A stretch of 64,000 nucleotides of DNA from Artocarpus heterophyllus (taxonomy: Eukaryota; Streptophyta; Magnoliopsida; Rosales; Moraceae). Shown here piece by piece: positions 38,034 to 50,902 of the stretch (within the stretch, counting starts at the first letter, position 1; each line of letters starts with the position of its first letter). The DNA is taken from contig CM046353.1 of assembly GCA_025403435.1 (NCBI GenBank), positions 22,998,714-23,062,713 on the forward strand, given 5' to 3'. The notes under the pieces are model-generated. The model was given only the letters and a program-made list of their open reading frames with translations. It did no database searches and had not been told where the DNA came from. Both the position numbers and the translations under genes were made by a program.

Positions 38034-41000
38034 TTACACATGCCTCTCGAAGACTCTCCCAGTAAGTGTCTTCATGAATGGATTAGCTAAATTATCCTCT
38101 GACGCGATTTTGCAGCACACAATGACTTGCTCGCCTTCTATGAAGTCCTTTATCACATGATACTTTCGATCAATATGCTTACTCTTCTTGTGAAATCTTG
38201 GTTCCTTAGCATTAGCTATTACCGCGTTGTTATCATAGTACAATGATACCACCTTATCCACAGCAAGAACTACCTCAAGATCCCTAAGGAACTTAGGAAA
38301 GCTACGCTGCTTCTTTCAAAGCATCACTAGCTGCCACATACTCAACCTCCATCATTGAATGCAAATTACAATCTTGATTCACACTTCTCTAACTGATGGC
38401 ACCGCCGCCCAGAGTAAACACAAAACTAGAAGTCGATCTCCTCGAATCCAAACAGGGTTGGAAATCCAAGTCAGTGTATCTTAGAAGAGGTAAGTCCTCA
38501 CCCGAATACACAAGCATATACCCTTAAGTCCTTCTCAAGTACTTGAAAATATGCTTGACCACAACCCAATGGTTTGGTCCTGGGTCTGCTTTAAATCAAC
38601 TTATAATCCCGACTGCATAACAAATATCCAGTCACGTGCAAAGCATGGCATACATAAGACTACCCACTGTCGAGGCATAAGGTACCTTTTTCATGTATTC
38701 TCTTTCTTCCTTAGACTTTGGAGAGTCTTTCTTAGAATGAGTAATTCTAGACCTAGATGATTGCCCACCTTTCTTGGAATCTTGCATTGCAAACCTCCTG
38801 AGAATCTTATCTATGTAGCTAGCCTCGGACAAAGCTATCATTTTGTTCTTCCTATCCCAAAAGATCTAGATGTCGAGAACAAAATTAGCTTCACCCAAGT
38901 CTTTCATGTCAAACTACTTAGTCAACCATAATTTGACTGATGACAATGCCCTAACGTCATTGCCAATTAGCAGAATGTCATCTACATAAAGTAGTAGAAA
39001 AACACCTTCCCATCCTTAATGTGTTTGTGCACACATGGTTCTTGCACATTTTATGTGAACCTATAAGTCTTGATCACTTGATCAAATCTAATGTTCCAAG
39101 AACGAGAAACCTGCTTAAGTCCATATATTGACTTTAGCAGCTTACAAACCTTACCCACCTGACTCTTGACATTGAACCCATCTGGTTGTTCTATATAGAT
39201 GTACTCATCAAGATAGCCATTTAGATAGACCATCTTGACGTCCATCTGCCAAATCTAGTAGTCAAGAGTGGCAGCCATGGACGAGAAAATCCGGATGGAC
39301 TTAAGCATGGCTACAGGCGAAAAGGTTTCCTTATAATCGATTCCTTCCTTTTGTGTGTATCCCTTAGCTACCAGTCTAGCCTTAAAGGTTTCGACCTTTT
39401 CATCCACTCCTCTTTTCCTCTTGTAGATCCACTTACACCCTAAGGGTTTTACCCCTTCGGGAAGATCCACAAGCTTCCAGACCCGATTAGCCTCCATAGA
39501 CTTCATCTCTGTGTTCATAGCCTTTGTCTAGAGTTTCAAATCAACATCCTTCATAGCCTTTGCATAAGTGTAAGGATCCCTATCATGTTCATCTGGTTCA
39601 GCTAAGAAGTCCTCACCATTGAACATATACCTCTCGGGGTTGACGCTCATTCCTCCCAATACGCCAAAGCCCGTTAAATTGTTGTTTGGGTTCGTTTGGT
39701 TTTTCTACACCGATTGGAATGGTTTAATTCAGAACCCCAAGAGTGATCGAATCACTCCTCAACTCTTCAAGCACCACTTTGCTTCGAGGCTTAAAGTCGT
39801 TCATGTAACTTTCCTTAAGGAAAGTTGTATTAGTTGAAACCACGACTTTATTTTCCTTTGGGTTATAGAAATAAACCCCTTTAGTCCTTTTTGGATTTCC
39901 TACAAACACACAAACTTTCGAACGTGCTTTCAACTTATTCGCATCCCTAAATAGGACATGAGCCGAACATCCCCATATGTGAATATGGTTTAAGGATATC
40001 TTCTTGCTCGTCTACAACTAGTGAGGAGTTTTAGGAACCGATTTTGAAGGCACATTGTTTAAAAGATAGCATGCGATTTGTAGTGCATATCCCTAAAAGG
40101 ATAAAGGCAACAATGAATAACTCATCATGGACCAACCATGTCCAACAAAGTCTTATTTCTTCTCTCCGCTACGCCATTTGGCTGCAGAGTGCCCGACGTA
40201 GTCAAATGAGATAAAATTTTATTCTCTAATAAATGTCCCAAGAACTCATCAGTAAGGTATTCTCTACCTCGATCGGATCAAAGTGCCTTTATGGGTCTAC
40301 CTAATTGCTTTTCCACTTCAGCCCAAAACTCTTTGAACTTGTCATAAGTTTTGCTTTTGTGGTGCATTAGGTACACAAACTCATACCTCGAGTAATCATC
40401 AATAAAAGTGACAAAGTATTCATACCCTCCTCATGCCCGGATGTTCATCGGTCTGCAAACATCACTATGTACAAGTTCTAGAACCCCTTCGGCCCTATTG
40501 CCTTCAGACCTAAATGGTCTTTTGGTCATTTTACCCTTTAAACAAGATTCACATTGTGGTATAGATTCTACCTTTAAGTGACTTAAAGGTCCATCCCTTA
40601 CCAACCTTTGAATCCTATTTAAGTTAATATGACCAAGTCGTAAATGTTAAAGATAAGTCTTATTAGAGTGAAAAGTTTTAAGTCTTTTAGAGTTATTATC
40701 ATTCATCTCAGCATAAAGCAATAAGTCCATCTTAGGTTTGATAAAGTATAGATTATTTTGCATCCATCCAGAACAGATAAAAGATTTGCTTTTACGAATC
40801 ACTACTTTATTATTAAAAGAAACCAAATAGGAGTCTTTAAATAAACAAGCTATAGAAATTAAATTTCTTTTAAGTTTAAAAACATAACAACAATCTAGCA
40901 AAATTAAAATCCTATAATTATCAAATGAAGATGGACGTCTCCCACTGTTTCAGCTAAGACCAAGAATCTATCACCCATCTGAAGCAGTGAAGTCTTCACG

Positions 41001-41872
41001 AAGCAGGCTTCTCGTTTCTTTGAACCCCTATAGAGAAACACAAACATGATTAGTTGCTTCGAAATCTATGACCCAAATGCCACTGGATTCCTTAACCAAA
41101 TAAGTTTCTAAATATAGAAGATCACACCTACCTCCTCGGGAAAGGAAGTCTTTGCAATTCTTCTTTATGTGCCCGACCTTACTACAGAAGAAGCACTTTA
41201 GCTTCTTCGGGCTCTTCTTCTTCTTCTTCTTCTTCTTCTTGTTCTTGTCGTTTGCAAAAATAGAAGACTTCCTGTTCTTGGCTTGTTGCTTCTTTCCATT
41301 CCCTGGGTTAGTATTGGAATCAAAGGCAGCCGCCAAGTTAGCCTCGCCACCAGCAAGAGACTCCCTGATCAGCAGTTTGAACTCCTGTAACTGTTTCATC
41401 AACTCTGTTAAGGTCATATCATGTCTATTGCTTAAATTAAAAGTAGCTCTAAATGGGATACATTCCTTAGACAGAGTCTCAAAGACTATAGTCATATGAG
41501 TTTTAGCATCAATGTCAGCTCCGTTGGTTTGTGCCTTAGCGAGATAACCCATGACCAATATCATATACTCCTTTATAGACATCCCTAGCTTTTGCTTACA
41601 GTTTAAGAGTTTCCAAAGTGCCCCTTGCCGCTTTTCTAAGGCCTAGCCTCTAAACATGTCTTCTAGATTATCCATGATCTGCCTAGCAGTCTCACAATCC
41701 GCATGTTGAGCCTGTAGCCCATTATCCATGCTGGCCATAACATAGCAGCGGGCCTGATCATTAGCATCTTTCCAACGATCATACGCTTGGATTTGCTCAT
41801 TGCTGGAATCTCTCATAGGCTCGAGAGGACAAAGTGTTGTCAGCATAAATTATAGTTTCTCAAAGGATAGGA
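38034..41872 (-). pseudogene. Gag-Pol of copia element B, broken
   Basis: Blocks in 5'-3' order: gag 41872-41028, with a lysine run encoded by a TTC/GAA microsatellite (about 41214-41242) before the knuckle CFFCSKVGHIKKNC; gag-pre-integrase 40901-40647; integrase 40640-39724, with many stops; RT 39518-38840, starting at [10 protein letters not shown], with the YGLKQVSRSW region near 39110; and RNase H 38841-38034, with YYDNNAV and HIDRKYH. Stops and shifts separate almost every block, so it is non-functional. The gene ends just before the polypurine tract. Confidence 0.85.
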
Positions 41873-41931
41873 CGATGTTAATCATTATAGCTCTCACCGG
41901 TTAATTGGTTTTTGTCAAGTATCGATGATAA

Positions 41932-44900
41932 TGTAATACCCCCCTTATAGATGTCACAGATATGATTACATTTATCCTTGTTAACAATATATGAGATAAA
42001 CCATTAAAATAAAGTAAGGTTTATTAGACACATCCCAAGATCCATGCACATATTTTTTTTAAACATTTATTTTAGAACCCTTTTATATTTATTTAAATAG
42101 TTTATCAATGCTAAATTAATTAAACCATAATTCAAATAAACTTAAGACAAACTTTGAAATCTATTTAAATAGTTTGTTAGGCCAAACTTTGGACATTGAT
42201 AGGTCGAAGATGACTGGCAATCTGATCTTCAACCACCGACAGGCCGTCTAAGGCTCTACAAAACCAAGGTTTTAAAACACTTAGATCAACAGGTTGATAT
42301 AGGGTAATCAGTAGGACGATACTAACATCAGCAGTCCAATTAATGGTGATCAGAAGGACGATCTTCCCCAAAATAAAGATAATGTAAAACAAGTCTTTTT
42401 ACTTAATAGTGCAGAAATTTAACACGCAAAGAAATAAAAACATCGTTCAAAAACTTTAAAAATTTTCTATCTTGGTGTCCTTTCGTTTCAAGCCATCGTT
42501 CTTTGGTCACACGCCTGTCCTTGCCCTCCACTTATTCCATGATCCTCTTACCTTTATCTGCAGCATGAATCATAAACTAAGTAAGCAAAAGCTTAGTAAG
42601 TATACTTTCCTATCTCACAACTTAAAACATTTTATGAACGCCTTTATGAAACATCATAATTATTATTAACATAATAGTGCACTTGGCACAGTTTTACATA
42701 GAACATATCTTTCATTATCATTATCCATATTAAAACTTCATTCATTTTATCTTTGGGCGCCCAAGTGTTGCATCGTTATCATCATCGTAGGCACACCGTC
42801 ATGAGAGGAAAGGGGTAGCTAATCCCAAACTAAACATAACAATGTCCAACTTTGGACATCATAAACATAGACATAAACATAGGGTGTGCAACACTTATTT
42901 AGGTGATGCATATATACATATATATTTTTAATTTTTGAAATACCTCATCATCAAAACATACATTAAACCTTCTTATGCATAAAAAACTTTCATAATAAAA
43001 CATTAAATAAAACAATCATGAAATTACCATAACAATCATCATGAACATACTTTCAAACTTTTCAAAAACCTTATCATGTTGCTGGTGGAAATGTACTAAC
43101 TTGACTTGTTTACTTAAACCTTATCTTAGATGACGTCGTGCGCGGTCTCGATGTGCTCACTTCTTGGCATGTTCATGTCATACATCCATATACAAATAAA
43201 AATAAATTTCATTCTCATGAAATCATCCAAAACCATATGACATTATTCATACTTCCATTTCAAGAAATACAAGAGCATAAATAAACTTTTCCAACTCATA
43301 AATATCCATGCAAAAACTGTAATACTAATACCTTCCTGACCCTTATGTATTCATAATTCAATAACTCACAATTCATATACAATTAAGGCATGAAATTTTG
43401 CAAGGGCATAATTAACGTATATGTGAATTACTCTAATTTTTCTTTAGCCATAAAAATTCTATTAGACAATTAAAATAAGTCACACTAGACATAACACAAA
43501 AACTGCCAGCAACAACAAAACAATGAGCAGCCCTAACAAATGCTCATAAAATAAATTATCTATATCCTAAAATAATTTTAAAATTATGCATACAATAAAC
43601 ACCTAGAACTATAATATATCCAAAATTTCACTTCAAATAAATTCAAAACAATTCAAAACATGCATTAGAATTTAGAGACAAAATAAACCTTAAACACATA
43701 AGGTAGTGAGCAACATAGCTTCATGATTCTAGAATAATTAAAATAAATTTACTTTGACTCAAAAATTTTTATCACAACCTAATAACTATTAAATGCAATA
43801 CCACAAAAAGTTTCCTTATCAAATAAATTCGTTGAGCCATACAAAAAGATCACACAAACAAGAAGTCCAGAATTCACTTAATAGACAGCCATAAAACATA
43901 ATCTTAAAGAAAATTCAAGACCACATAAAATATTCATTAAATTACTACAGATCTTTCCAGTCCATCACTTAACATATACATGAACTTATCTGCAAAATTT
44001 CGTGAAAATCAACATTCATTTGCCCTATGAACAAAGACCGCCTTTTTGTGAAACATCACAAATCAGTAACAATTATACCATGAGTGGTGGAGAATAAAAC
44101 TTCAATATCTTAGCATAGAAAACTCTAAATGGCATGAAGTTTTGAGGAATATCATATAACATATACATAAATATCATACTAAAATTTCAGAGCAAACAAA
44201 AATTTGTAGTCAAAGTTATGAGAGTCGGAACATAGAGAAAATATAATTTTAGGAATAAGCCTGGAACGAATTTCTTACCTCAAAAAGATTCTTCTCAAAC
44301 TTTCCTTGAATTTACCCAAAAGAAAACCCAATATTTCATTCAATTCTTTGTAGGAAAAATAACTGAGAGAAGGTGAAGAAAATGTGGAGAAAGAAGGAGG
44401 GGGTGTTTGCAAGAATTTTAGAGAGAGAGAAAGAGAGCGATATGGAGAGAGAGCAAAATTTACGTGAAGGATGAAAGTGATGTGAGTGAAGAAAAAAAGA
44501 TATTCTTCTCTAATTTGTAGTAGATCTTTTTGAAAAGAATGAGATATCTTTGTGTGTATGATAGAGAGGGATAAGGAAAAAGTCCAAGGATTTGCTTTAA
44601 CTACCAAATCTTATCTTTTCATATTAGGAAACCTTATCACAAAATCAAATTATCTTAAAAAATCAAACCTTACCTAGCATGGATAAGGAAAGAGATAAAA
44701 ATATACCAATTATTCAGAATTTTCAAATCAAATTAAATTATTCATCAATGCCAAAATTTTAGAATTTTTTTTGTTGATTTCTCGTCAGTAGACTTTGGCC
44801 TGCCGATGGCTTAATTCGGCCTGCTGAAGTTGTGAGTTCGACTTGCCGATTAAATCCATCGGCATGTCATTCTAGAAAATAAATTTAGTTGTCAAAGTAC

Positions 44901-45094
44901 CACTTTAAAGATACCAAAAATAAAATATTAAATATTTATCATGCATGCATTATAAGGGACATGAACACCTCGAGCACATCAATTCTACATGGCTCTCAAA
45001 TAAATGGTCAGTAACATTATTTCATAATGAAAAATGCTTAACATCATTAAATGTCTATCATTAACCATTACATGAAAAATAGGTAGATGTTACA
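41932..45094 (-). repeat. 3' LTR of gypsy element D, about 3.16 kb
   Basis: It starts TGTAATACCC and ends GATGTTACA in the plus reading. Its first ~230 bp match the start of the right LTR (49992-50222) closely; beyond that the two differ. No coding region is seen in it. The end contains a GA-rich stretch (44340-44570) and the GC-rich module at 44785-44868. Confidence 0.8.
44785..44868 (-). repeat. GC-rich 21-bp tandem module in gypsy LTR, reverse orientation
   Basis: Read on the minus strand, units TCGGCAAGTCGAACT, TCAGCAGGCCGAATT and TCGGCAGGCCAAAGT follow at 21-22 bp, then CGAGAAATC. This is the same module as in the copia LTRs, here in the opposite strand orientation. Confidence 0.75.
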
Positions 45095-45119
45095 ATGCCA
45101 CCCATCTTATAAGAGTTTC

Positions 45120-48100
45120 GTGCTTGAAACTCAGAATAGTTGCCGGTATCTAACCCTTATGTCGTCTTCACGTTCCCATGTAGCTCTTCTATTTGGTGAT
45201 TTCGCCATAACATCTTGACCAAAGGAATCTCTTTATTCCTCAAGATTTTATTCTTCTAATCTAAAATCTCCACTGGCTTTTCTTTGTAACTAAGGTCATC
45301 TTGTATTTTAATCACCTGTGGCTTAATCACGTGCATAAGATCTGGAACATACTTTTTGAGTATCGAAACATGGAACACATCGTGAATAGATGACATCTCC
45401 AATGGCAATCTCAACTGATAAGCTACTTTACCTATCCGCTTCACGATTTCATATGGTCCAATGAATCTCGAGCTCAGCTTGCCTTTCCTTCCAAACCTCA
45501 TAACTCCTTTCATCAGTGCAATCTTTAGGAACAAGAATTGCCTACAACGAATTCTAAGGGCTTTCTTCTTTTATCAGTGTAACACTTCTGACGGCTTTGA
45601 GCAGTCTCTATTCTCTTTCGTATCAACTTAATCATCTTAGAAGTTTCGTTGACAAATCAATCTTTTCGCCATCGACGTTTTCCATCATCTTATTTTCACT
45701 AGCTTCATGCCAACATATAGGCGATCTACATTTTTGCCCATATAGGGCCTCATAAGGTGCCATTCTAATCGTCGCCTGGTAGCTGTTGTTATAAGCGAAT
45801 TTTGCTAATGATAACATTTTACACCAACTAGTCTTATAATTGAGGGTACAGGCCCGAAGCATATCTTCTAAGATCAAATTTGTCCTCTTTGTCTGGCCAT
45901 CGGTCTGAGGATGAAAAGCTGTGCTAAAATGCAACTTAGTCCCCATTGCTGTTTGAAAACTTTCCAAAATTTGGATATGAACCTGTCATCATGATCAGAG
46001 ATGATAGACTTAAGAATTCTATGAAATTGCACTATCTCCTTGACGTAAAGTTCTACTAACCGCTCCATAAAGTAAGTGATTTTATTGGGAATGAAATTCA
46101 CCGTCTTTGTTAGTCGGTCAACAACCATCCAAATGGCATCATAGCCATTCATAATCCTGGACAAACTGGTAATGAAATCCATCACAATTTCTTCCCATTT
46201 CTATTCTAGTATCTAAATTGACTGCAAATTGTCGCCTGGTCTATGGTGTTTAGCTTTGACTTGCTAATGTGTCAAGCATTTCTTCACGCGTATTGCAACG
46301 TCACGCTTCATTCCAAACCACCAAAAACTGTTCCTTAGATCATTGTACATCTTTGTTGCAACTAGATGAATTGAGTAAGGAGTATCATGAATTTTTGCTA
46401 AGATTCGTTATCTTAAACCATCAACGCTGGGAACACATAAGCTGTTCTTGAGATATAGGGTTCCATCATCCACAATACAAAACACTTCACTTTTTCCTTC
46501 CTTGATTTCCGGCTTAATCCTCGCAAGGCTTACATCTTCATCTTACTTACTCCAAATCTCATCAAACAGTGATGGAGCATGAGTTAGTGCTATGAGCTAC
46601 CATGTTATGATTTCCAAATTGAAGTTCAGAATTTCCTTCTTCAAAGGCCGAGACATTGCTTGTAACGACATCAACATGGCATCAGTCGTCCTACTCAGAG
46701 CATCAGCTACTTGATTAGCCTTTCCTGGATGATAAAGGATTTCACAATCATAATCCTTCACCAGCTCTAGCCATCTCTGCTGTCTCATATTCAAGTCCGT
46801 CTGAGTGAAAAAGTACTTTAAACTTTAAAGATCAGTAAAAATCTTACATTGAACTCCATATAAGTAATGTCTCCATATCTTCAGCGCAAAAACTACGGCC
46901 GCCAATTCAAGGTCATAAGTAGGATAGTTCTTCTAATAATTTTTTAGCTGTCTCAAAGCATAAGTGATCACTCTATCATTCTACATTAATACAACACCAA
47001 GGCCTATCTTAGAAGCATCACTGTAAATTACAAACTCATCGCTCCCTTCAAGAATAGCCAAGACTGGAGCTATAGTCAACCTTTTCTTTAGTTCTTGAAA
47101 ACTCTTCTCACCATCTGGCCATTCAAACTTCTTTTCTTTGTGAGTTAAGTTTGTGAGAGGCACTGCTATCTTGGAAACATCTTCCACAATTTCCAGTAAT
47201 AACCAGCTAGACCCAAGAAACTCCTTATCTTACTTGTGTTCTTTGGTTGTTTTAGTTAAGTACAGCTTCAAATTTAGTAGGATCCACCATTATTCCGTTC
47301 TTCGATACAACATGCCCCAAGAAAGATACACTGTCAAGCCAGAACTCACACTTCGAGAATGTTGCAAACAACTCATGTCTCTTTAACGTCTCCAACACAA
47401 TCCTCAAGTGCTCAATATGCTCTTCCCGACTCTTCGAATAAACAAGAATATCGTCGATAAACACAATGACAAATTTATTGATGAAATCTTTAAACACCCG
47501 ATTCATTAAGTCCATAAAAGCTGCAGGTGAATTCGTTAGACCAAAAGGCATAAACACGAATTTGTAGTGACCATACCTCGATCTAAAGGCTGTCTTAGGG
47601 ATGTCTCTTTCTTTTATCTTCCACAGGTGATATCTTGACCGCAAATCAATCTTTGAAAACACTAATGCACCCTTAAGTTGATCACACAAATCATCAATTC
47701 GGGGCAACGTGTACTTGTTTTTTATTGTCACCTTGTTTAGCTCCCTATAGTCAATATAGAGTCTTATAGAACCATCCTTCTTCTTGATAAATAAGACTGG
47801 TGCTCCCTATGGTGAGTGACTAGGTCGGATAGAGCCTTTATCGAGAAGTTTCTTTAATTGAGAATGAAGCTCTTTCAATTCCGCCAGAGCCATTCTTAAG
47901 GTGCCTTAGAAATTAGGTCGTTGCCTAAAGCGAGCTCGATTTCAAATTCAATATCTCTGTTAAGAGGTAGGTTTGATAGATCATCTGGAAATATTTGTCG
48001 AAATTCTTGAACTACCATAACATCATCAATCTTTGCTTTCTCTTCTTGACTTTTGTCTACAATAGTTTGCCAAATAACCCATGCAGCCGCTTACTAACAA

Positions 48101-49758
48101 GTTCCTTGCTTTCATGACTGACAAAAACATGTCCGACTTCTTTCTGGACTTACCCACGAACACAAACTTTTGTTCACCTTTTGGATGAAAAATCACCTTT
48201 TGTTTTTGGCATTGATGGAAGCATTGTATTTACTCAGAAAATCAGCGTCGAGAATCATGTTATAGTCTTACATATCGATCACAATAAGATCAATAAAGAG
48301 TTCCCTTTTAGAAATCCATAGAGGAACTATAAGCAAATAATGCGTAGACATCATCACTTCCCTAGAGGGTAGTGTTGTAGTGAATCCCTGTCTCATAGGT
48401 TCTAAATGTGCTGCTAACTTCTTAGCAAAGGATGATGATATAAAAGAATGTGTGGCACTCGTGTCAAAAAGAGTATGTGCATTAAAAGATAGACTTGAAA
48501 TCTGACCTGTGACAACATTAGAGGCTTCAGCAGCCACTTGTTCATTTGTCATTGCATAGGTGCGGGCATTGGTAGGTGGGGTTTCAAGTCTTCCCTGATT
48601 AATCAGCTGTCCTTCTAAGGTAGCTTGTGTCTGATGGAGTTGAGCATGAGGAGCTCTCTGCTGAGCTTGGACATTATTCTGGTTGGGATAGTTTTGAGCA
48701 AAGTGGTCTTTACGTCCACAGATGAAACACTAGTTTGTCCCCAAATAACATTCACCTTGATGTTTTCTCCCACACTTGGCACATGGTTGAATCTGCCTAT
48801 TATTGTTGTTGTACTGTCCACCATTCTCCTTCTTATTACCTTGGCCCTACTAGTTCTAGAAGTTTCCCTTCCTCTTGATGTTCCTCTAATTCTAGTTGTT
48901 GTTATTATTGTTTCTGCCCTGAGATCAGTTCTAAGTGTTTGCATTATTTGTCGGTTGACCTGGTTGAGGCTGGTTTCTTCTTAGTTTTAACAAGTGGAAT
49001 TCAACTCGTTGCGCCCTAAAGACAACTTGTTCTTGGTTTCTGGGTGGACTTGCCTAACTAACAATTGCAGCAATCTCTGGCTTGAGGACTCTGATCAATC
49101 TTTTGACCCTCTCACTATCATCGCCAACCATCCCTAGGCAAAGATGTGCCAACTAGTCAAATTTAGCCACCACATTGGTAACTGACATGTATCCTTAGCG
49201 TAGGTTCTCAAACTCATCATAATGCTTCTAGGTAATGTTCATGTGGAAGAACTTCATGTTGAATTCATGAACGAAATCAGCCCATGTCATCTCGTCTACA
49301 TTCCTGTTTTGTTCGATTGTGTCTTACCAGATTCTGGCCTCCATGGTGAGGCAGTACGAGGCACAGAGGACCTTCTCATTTTCTGTAAAACCTATGAGTT
49401 TTAAGGTGGCCTCGATTGTCTTTAACCATCCTTGGGCGACTAGAGGATCCTTAGAACCTTCAAAGTCTACTTACTCAACCCTCTTCCATCTGACTAGTAA
49501 CAGTTCTTGGTAGGCGGGTCTTGGTTTTGGAACAGGAGTTGGGACTTCTTCTCTTCAGGGCTGAGGAGGAGGAGGTGGCATGTCATTTCCTAGTCTTTCA
49601 CCTCCTTGACCATTAGCTCTCAGTTCCTCGATCTCCCTTCTTTGCTCTTCGAGTTGCCTTTGCAATTCAACAATAATTGTCAGTAGTCTTGCATCGGTTG
49701 AGTTGTCATTAGCCGCAGCGGCTTGAGCACGAGTTTGGATTCCTCTATGGCCGTTCAT
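45120..49758 (-). pseudogene. Gag-Pol of gypsy element D, broken
   Basis: Blocks in 5'-3' order: gag N-terminus MNGHRGIQTRAQ at 49758, with a Glu/Arg-rich coiled-coil-like stretch; retrotrans-gag region 49500-48950; two zinc knuckles near 48790-48700; protease with LFDTSATHSFIS near 48460, where the usual D-[ST]-G-A glycine is Ser; RT 47731-47252, with FIDDILVYS; RNase H 47187-46597; integrase 46185-45632, with HPQTDGQT; and the C-terminal GPYEIVKRIG...VFHVS block 45534-45256, followed by a chromodomain-like LRNKEIPLVKMLW (45260-45130). The chromodomain places it among chromoviruses, close to the Tekay/Del type by inference. Many in-frame stops separate the blocks. Confidence 0.85.
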
Positions 49759-49991
49759 CTTTGATTTCCTAAAAGAATTAGGAGCTTAGAGATAATCTTC
49801 AAATTTATCATATAAGATAGGGTTTCACTACTAAATTATGCACTAAGGCATTTATCATTGTACATCTAAATCTTCTACTTATCATCAAACTACTTCCATA
49901 ACAATTAACTTAAAATATACTTACTTGGAAGACTTAAACTGACATGTGGCGATATGAATTGAAAACATAAATTTGCTCTAATGCCAAAGCA

Positions 49992-50902
49992 TGTAATGCC
50001 CTCTTACGGACATTACAAATGTCGTTACATTCATCATTGTTAACAATATATGAGATAAACCATTCAAATAAAGTAAGGTTTATTAGACATATCTCAGGAT
50101 CCATGCGTATATTTTTTTAAACATTTATTTTAGAACCCTTTTATATTTATTTAAATAGTTTATCAATGCTAAATTAATTAAACCATAATTCAAATAAAAC
50201 ATAAGACAAACTTTAAGATCTGTTGCACTTAGACTTTATACATATGCTCTAAAATAGCAACAAAACATATACTTAGGTTTAAGAACGTAAATTTGAATAA
50301 TCCTTAAGTATAAAAACAATTATAAATGAAAGACTAAATTTGTTCATAAGATTCTACCTTGGATTATGGCCAATTAGAAGCTTGAAATAGCTTCAAACAG
50401 GTTTCTTCACTTCGGTATGGTTGAAATTCTTGCTCAAATAGAGGTGATGGTGGCTGATTTTTGTGGCTGTCTTGAAGTTCTCTAAGTATTTTGCTTCAGC
50501 AAAGAAATGAGAAGAAGAGTGTGAGAACCGTGGAAGAAAAAGAAAGAAAAGATGAAGTCTTTAAAGAGAAGTGATAGAAGCAATTAGGGAGGAAACATGT
50601 TAGAGCATGTCACGGAGGAAATAAAGAAAATGAGGGTCAAGAGTAGTTGGGAAAGATATCTTCATGTCTCCTCTAGATACTTTAGCCCCCATAATGCTAA
50701 AATCACATTTTTGAAATTTATTAGAAGTTTCAAGGCTTTTCAGTAAACATCCTAAATAAGTATAGGAGAATTTTAAAAAATTTAAAAATAGATAAAAATA
50801 AATATTGTGAAATGGATTTTAAATGAAACAAATTTTTGATTGGCACACTAAAAATTAATTTTATTACCTTAATATCCCGTTAGAAAAATAACAGGTGTCG
50901 CA
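49992..50902 (-). repeat. 5' LTR of gypsy element D, about 0.91 kb, non-matching
   Basis: In the minus reading it starts TGCGACACCTG and ends GGGCATTACA before the primer site. The 3' ~230 bp (49992-50222) match the other LTR, while the remainder (50223-50902) does not and is less than a third of the length. The start resembles the other LTR only in its first ~20 bases, so it may come from a different subfamily. Confidence 0.65.

Larger units (their letters stand above)
36036..41931 (-). mobile_element. Ty1-copia element B, 3' part only
   Basis: Reading on the minus strand, it consists of the start of gag (41931) through RNase H to its 3' LTR (36036-37980). The 5' end is cut where gypsy element D begins, within the first codons of gag. 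No remainder of B (5' leader and LTR) was found on the far side of D, before or after 50902. Internal sequence is the same family as element C. Confidence 0.88.
41932..50902 (-). mobile_element. Ty3-gypsy chromovirus-like element D inserted in copia B
   Basis: Minus-strand order is gag, protease, RT, RNase H, integrase, with a C-terminal chromodomain-like end, the gypsy order. The 3' LTR is 41932-45094 and the 5' LTR 49992-50902. A polypurine tract (ATAAGATGGGTGGCAT, minus strand) adjoins the 3' LTR. A degenerate initiator-Met-type primer site (TGGCATTAGAGC, minus) lies five bases from the 5' LTR. The left flank GATAA belongs to copia B gag; the right flank ATTAT does not match, so the target duplication is missing. 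Confidence 0.85.
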
